Assembly: GCA_025529335.1 (NCBI GenBank)
Contig: JAMYHX010000066.1
Location: 60,502-124,501, forward strand
Direction: 5' to 3'
From: Rhizopus sp. PT2906
Taxonomy: Eukaryota > Mucoromycota > Mucoromycetes > Mucorales > Rhizopodaceae
DNA length: 64,000 nucleotides
Part shown: piece after piece, positions 55,086 through 64,000 of the stretch
Layout: each line of letters begins with the position of its first letter
Numbering within the stretch: the stretch's first letter is position 1
Translations under genes and position numbers: made by a program
Notes under the pieces: model-generated
What the model saw: the letters and a program-made list of their open reading frames with translations, nothing else
Databases searched by the model: none
What the model was told of the DNA's origin: nothing

Positions 55086-56765
55086 ATGAGATATCTGTAT
55101 CAGCTTAATAGATCATTCAAACTCAATAGAGCCATTCTTCCAAATTTATTATCTGTAAAATGTATGACAATTATATATCTTTTTTATTGTAACCCTGTAT
55201 AATAACACTTCTTGATAGATATTCATACCAAAAACAATGCTGTCAAAAGTCAGCATTATCCCGTAGCTTCATGCCCATCCAATCCTCCTATGGACTTTCC
55301 TTGTATAGATAAACTAAATACTCGTACAGCTGAATTAGATAATGGTCCAGAACCAAGTTATGATAAAATAGTGACAGGCTACGAAAAGTTTGAGTATCCT
55401 CATCCATTCTTACTCGATCATGGTGGCATCCTTCCCAATTTCGAAATTGCCTATGAAACATGGGGTCAACTGAACGAAAAGAGGGATAATGCGATTTTGA
55501 TTCACACCGGTCTGTCTGCCTCCTCACACGCAAAGTCGCATCCAAAGAACACAAGCCCTGGCTGGTGGGAAAACTTTATAGGCCCTGGCTCATATATTGA
55601 TACCAACAAATTTTTTGTTATCTGTACCAACGTTATCGGTGGTTGTTATGGTTCAACAGGTCCAAGCGCAATCGATCCTGCAGATGGTGAGCGTTATGCT
55701 ACTCGCTTTCCTATTATTACCATCTTTGACATGGTCAGAGCTCAATTCAAGTTACTGGATCATTTAGGTATTGACAAATTACATGCAAGTGTAGGAAGTA
55801 GTATGGGTGGCATGCAGGTAAGAAAAAAATGCACTATTGTATCTATACCTTGCTTAATTCATCATCAAACAGTCTATTGCAGCTGCAAAATTATTTCCAG
55901 ACAGAGTGAATCGTCTCGTTTCCATTTCAGCCTGCGCTCGTTCTCATCCTTACTCCATTGCCCTTCGTCATACGCAAAGACAGGTCTTGATGGCAGATCC
56001 AAACTGGAATAAAGGCTTCTACTATAAAGGTATTCCGCCCCATGTTGGTATGAAGGTAAACAGTATTCCAAGTTGTATATACATGTGTGAGCTCAATATA
56101 AAACATAGCTCGCGCGCGAAATTGCCACTATTAGTTACCGATCTGGCCCTGAATGGGAACTTCGCTTTGGTCGTAAAAGAGCGAATGAGCATCAAACACC
56201 AGCGCTATGTCCTGATTTCTTGATTGAAACTTATCTTGATCATCAAGGAGAAAAATTTTGTTTGCAATATGACCCTAATTCGCTTCTTTATATCTCAAAA
56301 GCCATGGATATCTTTGACATGTCTCAGTCACAGTTTAAAAAGCTACAAAATCAACGAAGAGAGAATACCCCCAAGTTTGAGCAGGTGCTGCAGAGATCTG
56401 GTGGAGGTGACAGCCGCCAGCTGGCCGAGGCATGTCGTTCAGTGGTAGGAAGTGATTACACTGCGCTGGAAGGCCAAAAGAGGGAGTCGGCAGATCCCCA
56501 TCCCGATCCGATCAGGACAGACCTGGTAGAAGGAATGAAGGACATTCATATGCCGGCTTTAGTCTTGGGTGTGCAATCGGACATTCTGTTCCCCGTATGG
56601 CAGCAGAAAGAGATTGCAGAATGCCTTCGTGAAGGTGGAAACAAGCATGTGACTTATTATGAATTGGATGCAATGTATGGTCATGACACATTCTTAATTG
56701 ACCGTGTTAGCGTAGGCGGTGCTATCAAGGGTCATTTAGAGTTACTTGACAGGGCTCTTGTATAA
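55086..56765 (+). CDS. MET2: homoserine O-acetyltransferase
   Basis: This alpha/beta hydrolase acetylates homoserine for methionine synthesis. Four exons (55086-55161, 55219-55817, 55873-56055, 56109-56765) give 504 residues in phase. The N-terminus MRYLYQLNRSFKLNRAILPN is basic and could target mitochondria. Core blocks are FELPHPFLLDHGGILP-like, FEIAYETWGQLNEKRDNAIL, HTGLSASSHAKSH, GWWENFIGPGSYIDTNKFFV, GGCYGSTGPSAIDPADG and LHASVGSSMGGMQ with the nucleophile Ser. The catalytic Asp lies in LGVQSDILFPVWQQ and the His in DAMYGHDTFLI. A low-complexity insertion (about 56360-56520) separates cap and core. The stop at 56763-56765 is 11 bp from the GCH1 stop on the other strand. Confidence 0.94.
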
Positions 56766-56776
56766 ATGTGTATTTA

Positions 56777-57840
56777 TTATCGCTTAATTAAACTAAGGAA
56801 CTCTTCTCTTGTTCTTGGATTGCTTCTAAATACTCCCAACATACAGCTCGTAATGGTTGAGCTACCAGGTTTCTATAGCAACGTTATTAGCCTCTATATA
56901 AAATAATTTCTGCTCATTGTGTTACCTGGACCCCTCTATTGTTATTTAATGAGAAAAAGGGTGGGAAATGAGTAAAATATTCCCACATTATGTCTGCTTA
57001 TATCCTACTTACCGTGAACACATACACAGATGTGAGCATTCCATGACAACTGCCACTCCTTGAGGCTGTAAAATATCCATCAACGCAGTAGCGACTTGCT
57101 TTGTCATTCTTTCTTGTACTTGTAATCTAAAGAAAAAAACCTGTTAATATCCCTTTTTTTTCTCTACATATTTTATCCTAACCTTCTAGCAAACATTTCG
57201 GCAATACGTGCTAGCTTACTTAAGCCAACTACACGACGGTTTGGAATATATGCAATATGAATCTTGCCCATGAATGGTACCATATGGTGTTCACATAATG
57301 AAAACACATCAACGTCCTTTACCAATACCATTTCATCATGATCTATATTTTTTGACATGAGTCATACTGTCATTGTATTCTATAATCCCTCACCTTCTTC
57401 AAATACAGCTTCATTCACAACATCTATATTTAAAAAGGAAAAGAAGGATGAGCGCTCTATCATAATGATATATACATATATGTGGCGCATATATCAACCT
57501 CGGATATTTTGTTCATAGCCTTTTGTAAAGAACATTAGTGCCTTTGCATATCTATCTGGAGTCTTCAATAAGCCTTCTCGTTCAGGATCTTCGCCGATGC
57601 ATTCCAATATAATCTTTACAGCATCTGCAATCTTGTTTTCTCTTTCTACTCTCTCTTCAGCTGTTTCGTCCCTTCTTTTCTTTGCTCCTAAACCTGACCC
57701 GCAAAATCCTGTCAGATCATTCCCCATGGATACTTTTTAATCCCATATACTATACTTGGCCAACTCATGCCATCTACTTCTACAGCAGTAGTAGCTTTAT
57801 CTGCGATTCTATTAATCTCTTGTTTGGATAAGCCTGTCAT
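56777..57840 (-). CDS. GTP cyclohydrolase I
   Basis: This converts GTP to dihydroneopterin triphosphate, the first step to folate and, in organisms that make it, tetrahydrobiopterin. The true first exon is MTGLSKQEINRIADKATTAV then EVDGMSWPS (57840 down), spliced to LGAKKRRDETAEERVERENK. This matches the fungal pattern DGxSWPSxG. Then come ILECIGEDPEREGLLKTPDR then YAKALMFFTKGYEQNIR, VNEAVFEEDHDEMVLVKDVD and FSLCEHHMVPFMGKIHIAYI then PNRRVVGLSKLARIAEMFA with the zinc-binding Cys and His. QVQERMTKQVATALMDILQP, VMECSHLCMCSR and STITSCMLGVFRSNPRTREE then FLSLIKR follow, TAA at 56777-56779. The second zinc Cys is in SHLCM. An internal ATG at 57727 would give a shorter false start. Confidence 0.94.
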
Positions 57841-59105
57841 ATGCTTGTATGGTCTATTTTGTTTAAAGAAAAAAAAGAGATGCCAAAAAAGATGGGTTTT
57901 ATGGCTTCCATGGATAAGTGACTGTAAATCTCAAAATGTAGTCATTTTATTGGATAATCTTGCATCGAAAACTCGAGTGTAACAAAGGCAATTGGTCCAA
58001 TGAAATGATCTTCAGTAGATTCGCTTGACAACGAAAACAATGTCTTTAAGACAATTTGGAAGAAAACATATACATTATTTGCTCTTTATCTTTTATTTAA
58101 AAGAGAGGGGGGGGAGATGTATATTGTTTTCTGGCTGCATCATGTTACAACTGATAGGATTTCTCTTTTAGGATTTCTAAAGTCAGTTAGACCCAAATGT
58201 AGTATATGCAGCTTAAGGAGTTTACCTTTTATCAAAAAGATTTTACAAGAAATCATGATGTATTCTAGCCGTACTATGACACAGATTTATTACCCTGCGT
58301 GACAATAGGCTTTATGTCATACTGTTGCCTTTACCAGGACTGTGTTGCAATAAATGTTATTATATATTATATTATCGATAGCCATACTTGGCCAAATCAA
58401 AAAAGGGGGACCATAGCGATTCATGCCCTTACAATGGTTGTCAATCTGACAAGTTTAGAAATTAAAACAGGAAAAGAAAAAAAGCTTGAAATGTTTTCCT
58501 GAAGGAATTGCTACTTGCCCCTTTTACCGACAAAGCTTTATCTTCAAGCCATTACCAGGTCGTATGGAACCTGCTATGGTTATTGAGAATAGAAATAAAT
58601 TTCAAAGTGAGATGTTGCTTCACTTTACTTCAACTTTATTAATACCGTTGGATGAGACTAGATACCGCTAGTGTTAAGATAAAACGTTTGTTGCACAATG
58701 TCAAAAGTGTACCTTGAGCAAGATGACTTTAACGACCCCATTTGTTTATGTTCTGATCATTTCCTAATTCGTATATGAGATAAACTGACGAATGGACATT
58801 ACTATTTATAGTTCCCGATGATTTCATTGACAACAATAGCGTTAATAACGAAGAAAGAATAAGGGCAGAAGAAGAATAAAGCATAAATGGGAGAAGTATT
58901 GGGAGAGTGATAGAAATCAGAAAAAAAGGGGAGAACATTGCAGCCGAGCGATGAAATCAGTCACAAAGCAGAAAAAAAGAAAGACAGATAGGGAAAATGC
59001 CTGAAGAAGTGTCTAGTTTTATATAAAAAGGGGATATATTAACACATGCTCACCCATTGCCCATTCTCTCCTTCTTTTTCTTTCACTTATTTTTATTTAA
59101 ACTGA
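57841..59105. other. divergent intergenic region, no supported gene
   Basis: This 1.26-kb region lies between GCH1 and the F-box gene. Several plus-strand frames of about 60 codons (58117-58302, 58299-58502, 58486-58671) occur end to end in different frames, with fragments such as PLPGRMEPAMVIENRN. They may be remnants of one decayed gene or chance. A G-run is at about 58109-58116. No family is recognised. Confidence 0.35.
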
Positions 59106-60015
59106 ATGCTGATACTTGGTTTGCCTAGTGAAATCCAATTTATTATTATATCTTATATTAAACAAGATAACCATCTTGATCTAGCACCACTCGCACAGTA
59201 AGTCAATGCCCCCTTTCCTCAGAGACTCTTTGATATTAATCGAAATATAAAGAACATGTACATATTATAACAAGATATTGTCTGATAAGTTCAATTGGAA
59301 ACATACAATAAAACTAGTTCAGACCGATGATAATGCACAACAACATCAACTTGACTATCTGATGCTTGCAGTGAATCGTCAATCCAGTATGAACTATAGT
59401 CAACTATCATCCATAGCGATCAATGATAAACAATTGGCAAGGCTGACATTAAACATTCTCAAGAAATCAAGTCGAAACTTAAAAGTCATTCAAGTTTGCT
59501 TACCTTTTGAACTTCATGCAGAATTATACCAGACTCTCTCTTGCTTAGATACACAACTGATCCATTTATCAATACGTGACTCAACATGTGAATATAAGCG
59601 TGCCCTCAACAACGTCAAATCATGCCTATTACCATTAATTCAATCTCAATCTACTCTACAGACCCTTGATATCCCATCATTTCCTTCACATGAACTCTGC
59701 TATCAGCACTATCGCTTCCCAAAATTGAAATCACTTACAATAGCCTTGAACCATGACGTTATCTGGTCCCAGTTTAAGAACATGTTTCCAAATCTGATTG
59801 AGTTAACATTTATTATCACCCATCTAAGCCAACTTACACTCGTTAAATCATTATTATCTGATGTCTCTTTATTTCCCTGGTTCAAACGATTATCAATAGT
59901 CAGTCACGAACCTCTTAAACAGCACGTATCAAAAGAAGAACTAAAGTCGAGTTTACTACAACTAGAAGGCTTACGCAGAATAACCGCTGGCTGGGATATT
60001 ATTGCACTATCATAA
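59106..60015 (+). CDS. F-box-like protein
   Basis: Two exons (59106-59197 and 59253-60015) join to 284 residues. The N-terminus MLILGLPSEIQFIIISYIKQ then DNHLDLAPLAQTCTYYNKIL followed by SDKFNWKHTI is an F-box-like motif (LPxEIxxxIxSYIxxxDLxxLAxxCxxxxxxxxxxxW). The remainder is leucine-rich with spaced elements such as NLKVIQVCLPFELHAELY, LIHLSIRDSTC, LQTLDIPSFP, LKSLTIALNHDV and LIELTFIITHLSQLT, which look like degenerate LRRs. Such proteins act as substrate receptors of SCF ubiquitin ligases in the cytosol or nucleus. The target is unknown. The start was found by splicing because the continuous frame begins inside the F-box. Confidence 0.75.
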
Positions 60016-60071
60016 ACCTCTTTTCTCCTTCTTTTATTTATTTATATATATACTTCTACTCTCCTAATAAA

Positions 60072-60497
60072 TTAAGATCTTCCTTCATAAAACTTTTCTA
60101 AAAAGGTTGTAGGCTTAGCTGGTGCTTCTTCTTTTGCAAAATAGTTCATGATGTGGTTGGTTTGTTTCCAAACATTCATAATTTCCTGATATTCCATTTC
60201 TCCTTTGGCATATAAAATGTCACAAACTTGAAGATTTTCAACAAAGCGATGTCTTTCAAACTCTTCACGAATTTTGGCTCTAACAGCTGAAGTGGGCAAG
60301 TTGAGTTCGTGAATCTTCATCATATCAGGTACCTATTATTATTATGTTAATTAAAAGACTTTAATGACATCAAGCTAATTTACTGATTTTTGAAATCTTC
60401 TATAAAGTGCAATAGCACGACTTCTAGCTTCATTAGAAGACTTTGCAGAAGCAGTAGTTACTGCAAGATTAGCAACACCAAAGACGGCAGAACTCAT
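60072..60497 (-). CDS. NADH:ubiquinone oxidoreductase subunit NDUFA6 (B14, LYR family)
   Basis: Two exons give about 123 residues, normal for this accessory subunit of mitochondrial complex I. Exon 1 is MSSAVFGVANLAVTTASAKS then EARSRAIALYRRFQKS with the LYR motif (ALYRRF). Exon 2 is PDMMKIHELNLPTSAVRAKI, REEFERHRFVENLQVCDILY and AKGEMEYQEIMNVWKQTNHI, ending EKFYEGRS at TAA 60072-60074. The block EFERHRxVxxxxVxDxLxxKGxMEYQE is typical of NDUFA6. LYR proteins interact with the acyl carrier protein in the matrix. Its stop lies 56 bp from the F-box gene stop, tail to tail. Presence of complex I argues for a fungus with conventional respiration. Confidence 0.92.
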
Positions 60498-62037
60498 TAT
60501 GTACAAAAGTGTAAAATAACAAAAAATTAGAACCCCAGGCTGTCCTCTGTCTTCTCATGTGCACATCCTTATTGCACCCCATGAATGATTGGTTAAAAAA
60601 ATAGATGACGTTGAATAAAAAAGCGGTCACATACTCTCCTCCTCCACCTCAAATCAACTTAACTTCAGCTCTTCTTTACTGAAGCATCTACTTTATAAGT
60701 TGCTGATTTAATTAACCACTTTCAATTTAAAACTGAAGAAAACAGTTTTGAACACATATATAAATTTTCAACCCCATGACCTCATTTGATTTTGCATTTC
60801 AAAATGCTCCTGTATTTCAGCTCCAACTTTCTATAAAAGTGAGCTACTAGTTTGAACGGCTTACAATTTTTGATTTCAAAAAATGAACGTCTTTTCCTGT
60901 TGCTCAACAAGGAATAGATGAACCCTGACGCGTGTTTTTGTTTGTTCTATATATAGAAAAAGTAGAAAGTTCAAATGAAACTGAATGCAGCATGGATTCC
61001 TTTCAGCCAAGAAGATAATCAGAAAATAGATAAAGGATGCCTTGCGAATGCAAATATTTTTCTTTTATATTGAACATACAACAACTTCAAAACTTGCAAA
61101 AGCTCCCTATTTCCGAATTGCAAGTTCAGCTCGTGTAGAAACTTTCCATACAATGCTTATTTTTTCTTCTCTGTGTTTTTCCATAAGCTTCAAACTGTAA
61201 AATCATAAGGAATACCACCAGTTGTCTATCTATAAACCAAGTCTATAGATTTTATTCTCCCACATGTGCAATGAGCTTACAGAAGCACAAATCATCAAAC
61301 CTATCCTGTTTCAATCGAACAAACTGGTAAAGATAGAGTAGTTGAATACACTCCTACCAGGGACAGCATAAAATATGACACAAGTATGATAGAGACCGTT
61401 GAATATGAACACAAGCAATCAAGATGATAATGTTTATTTCATAGATAGGTAAAGACCGTTAAGATGCGAAAGTTCACTGAAGAATCAGCTAGTATAGCAT
61501 TGATAGGGCTATTTTAACTTTTCAAAAAGAAGATACAGAAAGAGAGAATTGAAACTACAGAAAGCATTTACAGAATTTTATTAGTCAACTTGTTTATGAG
61601 CATTTCAACTTGATTGTGAACAGAAAATGCCCCTTGATTTAATGACCGATACACTAAAGTCATACATAAGCTTTAGCCCCCCCCCCCTTCTTTCATGGTC
61701 AAAAGATAATGTGTGCGTGTCTCTCTTTTTTCTTTTTTCTTTATCTTTATTGCATATTTCTTGAAATAGACATGCCTTGTACCAAAATATGTATGCTGCT
61801 GGCAATGTAATTTTCAATCCCCCTATAATGGTAGCACAATATCAATGCAAGCTCCTTTTTGTGTGAATACAAAAGGTGACAATGATAAAAAAAAATGCAT
61901 TGACGATACCATTAAAGCAAATAATAATAAAAAACTTGTAAAGTTATGATATTAGCTTGTAATGAAAATTTTTGAAATATTTCAATTGTCTCTTTTTTCC
62001 ACATAACTTTTCAAATTGACCCGGTTTTATACAAATC
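60498..62037. other. intergenic, no supported gene
   Basis: This 1.5-kb AT-rich stretch lies between NDUFA6 and the acidic-protein gene. Only short chance frames occur. There is a C-run at about 61678-61688. No tRNA, rRNA or repeat array is recognised. Confidence 0.5.
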
Positions 62038-64000
62038 ATGTCAGACGCACTTGTAGACACTGTCCCTGACTGTTTGATCAATAGTGAAAATGAGGGAACA
62101 AGCGAGCCATACAGCCCATCTCTGGATGATGAAAATTATAACAACTATGAAGGTACTACAGAAGATGAGAAAGCGGCCGAACAAAAAAAAGATGATGAAG
62201 TTAGTAAAGACGAGGAAGGTGATTGTGCAAGCCAAGGTACAGGAAGCTTTGTAGACGCTGAAGATTGCGTTCTCCATACTCCTTCTGTAGAGGTCCAGGC
62301 GGAAGTAAGCCAAGGAGCATTACAACATCAGCAAGAGCCAGACAGCACTCTTGCACAGGATATGGAATCTAATGAGACAAGCAGTCTCGTTTTAGACGAG
62401 AATGCAGAACAGACCGCAGTTGTACAGATAACAGCAGACACTGTATCCTCAACTCAAGAGGTATCCAATGTGCCTGAAGCAATGCCTAGCACGGTCCCAA
62501 TACAAATCTCATCACCTGCGTTGCCTCCTTTGCCACCATCACCCGACCCACAACAAGAAGAAGAAGGAGCTACGGAAGATCATAAAAGAACAGTAGAACT
62601 ACGTATAGCTACTAGTCCTTCTGAAGAAGTATCCACAGATGCAGAAACTGAAACCGTTGCAGAATCCTCATCTTTACTAACTAACAGAAGCAATAGTAGC
62701 TCTCTAGCATCATCGGGCAAAGGAAATGGTCCAGATCCATCGTCGGATCCAATGGATCATGTAGGAGAGCATGTCCTTGTCGGCCCAAGCCAGGGTAAAG
62801 ACTCACCTGCATCCCCTAAAGAGCAACCAAGAAATAATGGTCATCCTACTCCTCATAAAGAATTACTCAAACCAGAAGGCCCAGAGATACCTTCGTCTCT
62901 CCCAAGAAAATCACAGGAACCATCGTCAGAGACGGCAATATCAGGGCTATCCGGCTCTGTAAACCCAGAAACATCAAAACTAGATGTAGTTGAGCCAGAA
63001 ATTACGCCGTCAGATGCAGCACAATCAGAATCAGCGATACCAGAAGGAGCACCTTCGACTATGGAAGGATCAGATATGTCATCTCCTGATATGGAAGAAC
63101 CAGGAATATCGCCTCTTAGCACAGGAGAATCTGAAACATCGCCATCAGATGCAGAAGAGCCAAGAACGCCTTTTTCACGAGCTGGAATCCAAGAGGTAGT
63201 ACCATCGAATGCGACAGAAACAGAGGCAGTACGGTCAGATGTTGAAGAATCAGAAGAATCACTGTCAAATGAACTATCATTGGCAGACTTGATAGATGTG
63301 GTGGATACAACTGATCCAGAAGCATTACAGTCAGAGTCACTAGAATCACTTGTAGCCGATCCAGCAAAATCAGAGACATCTCTATCAGACGTATCGACCA
63401 TAAGGACGTCACGCTCAGAGCTATCACTCCATGAAGTATCACAAATGCAGCCAGCAATTGAGGAAGAACCGCAACTGGAGATAACAGTTCAAGGAAACCC
63501 ACGGTCGCAAGCATCAACTCCAGAGGCGCCTTGGGTAGAACTAGTACTTCAAGAAATATCATTGTCACAGGCAACAACTTTACAAGCATCACAATCAGGG
63601 ATATTAACTGAAGAAGGATCATCGGAAGAGCTTGCACAGGATGAGCCCAGAGAGCCAGATGAGGAAGATCCTGAACAAGAAACACAGCCTTTGGATTTGT
63701 CCGAACCCTTTTTTGAAGAAGATACGAAACCACAGCAAGCACGATCTCTACTGTACAAAAGTAATATATCTCCTTCAATGCTTTCTCCACCTATAGACTA
63801 TATCGAAAACTGTGATCGTCTGGTAAAGGAATTAGTAGAAGATATGCAGAGATGTATACAAGAAAATTCAGATATGCTTTTCAACGCGCCCTCAATTCAG
63901 TCCAATAGCCATCGTCGTAGAGCTCCTTCAATGGAAGCTAGGTTTATTAGCATGGATGAGATTTTACACCAAGATGATTATAGATACTTCAACTTTGATG
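62038..64000 (+). CDS. large acidic Ser/Glu/Pro-rich protein, partial at right edge
   Basis: An ATG at 62038-62040 opens a frame with no stop for 654 codons to the window end, so the C-terminus is missing. The N-terminus is MSDALVDTVPDCLINSENEG. The sequence is dominated by Ser, Glu, Asp, Pro, Thr and Ala with few Lys or aromatics, so it is expected to be disordered. From about 62880 to 63660 a loose repeat of 10-13 residues recurs, with variants such as EPEITPSDAAQSESAIPEGA, EEPGISPLSTGESETSPSDA and VVPSNATETEAVRSDVEE. The last 70 residues change character (YIENCDRLVKELVEDMQRCI, RRRAPSMEARFISMDEILHQ) and look folded or regulatory. No signal peptide or intron is visible. No family is recognised. 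It could be a scaffold or nuclear-pore/cytoskeletal type protein. Confidence 0.7.
   Translation, partial: MSDALVDTVPDCLINSENEGTSEPYSPSLDDENYNNYEGTTEDEKAAEQKKDDEVSKDEEGDCASQGTGSFVDAEDCVLHTPSVEVQAEVSQGALQHQQEPDSTLAQDMESNETSSLVLDENAEQTAVVQITADTVSSTQEVSNVPEAMPSTVPIQISSPALPPLPPSPDPQQEEEGATEDHKRTVELRIATSPSEEVSTDAETETVAESSSLLTNRSNSSSLASSGKGNGPDPSSDPMDHVGEHVLVGPSQGKDSPASPKEQPRNNGHPTPHKELLKPEGPEIPSSLPRKSQEPSSETAISGLSGSVNPETSKLDVVEPEITPSDAAQSESAIPEGAPSTMEGSDMSSPDMEEPGISPLSTGESETSPSDAEEPRTPFSRAGIQEVVPSNATETEAVRSDVEESEESLSNELSLADLIDVVDTTDPEALQSESLESLVADPAKSETSLSDVSTIRTSRSELSLHEVSQMQPAIEEEPQLEITVQGNPRSQASTPEAPWVELVLQEISLSQATTLQASQSGILTEEGSSEELAQDEPREPDEEDPEQETQPLDLSEPFFEEDTKPQQARSLLYKSNISPSMLSPPIDYIENCDRLVKELVEDMQRCIQENSDMLFNAPSIQSNSHRRRAPSMEARFISMDEILHQDDYRYFNFD

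Noticed and set aside
62041..63790. Several minus-strand ORFs of 69-224 codons
   Set aside because: They lie antisense to a single uninterrupted 654-codon plus-strand frame and mirror its repetitive composition.

Overview
This window is eukaryotic nuclear DNA from a fungus. It is AT-rich, the genes are compact, and they are cut by many short introns of about 45-60 nt with GT...AG ends. Squalene epoxidase, aspartate kinase, homoserine O-acetyltransferase, a Zn2Cys6 regulator and a Rad7-type repair protein point to a fungus. MED25-like, CCDC6-like and PAC4-like proteins, which are unusual or absent in yeasts, together with a Tc1/mariner-type transposase with a characteristic N-terminal helix-turn-helix, suggest an early-diverging lineage, most likely Mucoromycota (Mucorales). 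The species assignment is inference.

Layout. 1-6.8 kb: GINS subunit Psf3, a CHID1-like GH18 protein, a PDK/BCKDK-like protein with an eroded ATP site and an ATF/CREB-type bZIP factor, all on the minus strand. 8.4-24.2 kb: a SAPS phosphatase regulator, squalene epoxidase, prolidase, a membrane-anchored expansin-like protein, cyclophilin H, a glutamine-rich Mediator subunit 25 and branched-chain E2. 24.3-27.6 kb: a transposon-derived island with two inverted, nearly identical 175-bp segments of one Tc1/mariner-like element, a probable Ty3/Gypsy remnant and an unidentified gene. 27.7-40.3 kb: exosome Rrp45, V-ATPase subunit e, an arrestin-like adaptor, a CCDC6-like coiled coil, a Rossmann-fold enzyme, a two-RRM PUF protein, proteasome chaperone PAC4 and ribosomal protein eS12. 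40.6-52 kb: Rad7, a membrane GT31 glycosyltransferase, Atx1, an Opy2-like anchor, a Zn2Cys6 factor, aspartate kinase and cyclin C. 53-64 kb: a GRAM-VASt lipid-transfer protein, Met2, GTP cyclohydrolase I, an F-box protein, complex I subunit NDUFA6 and the start of a very acidic Ser/Glu/Pro-rich protein that runs off the right edge.

Most genes are ordinary housekeeping genes with no operon logic. Several functional pairs lie near one another without evident linkage: aspartate kinase and homoserine acetyltransferase (methionine/threonine branch), cyclin C and MED25 (Mediator), and branched-chain E2 with the PDK/BCKDK-like protein. Packing is tight. PUF and PAC4 stop codons are one base apart and MET2 and GCH1 are 11 bases apart, both tail to tail. 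Several genes (V-ATPase e, PAC4, Psf3, Atx1, and the true N-termini of GCH1, cyclophilin H and the F-box protein) appear only after reconstructing introns by eye. Exon limits given here are therefore predictions.
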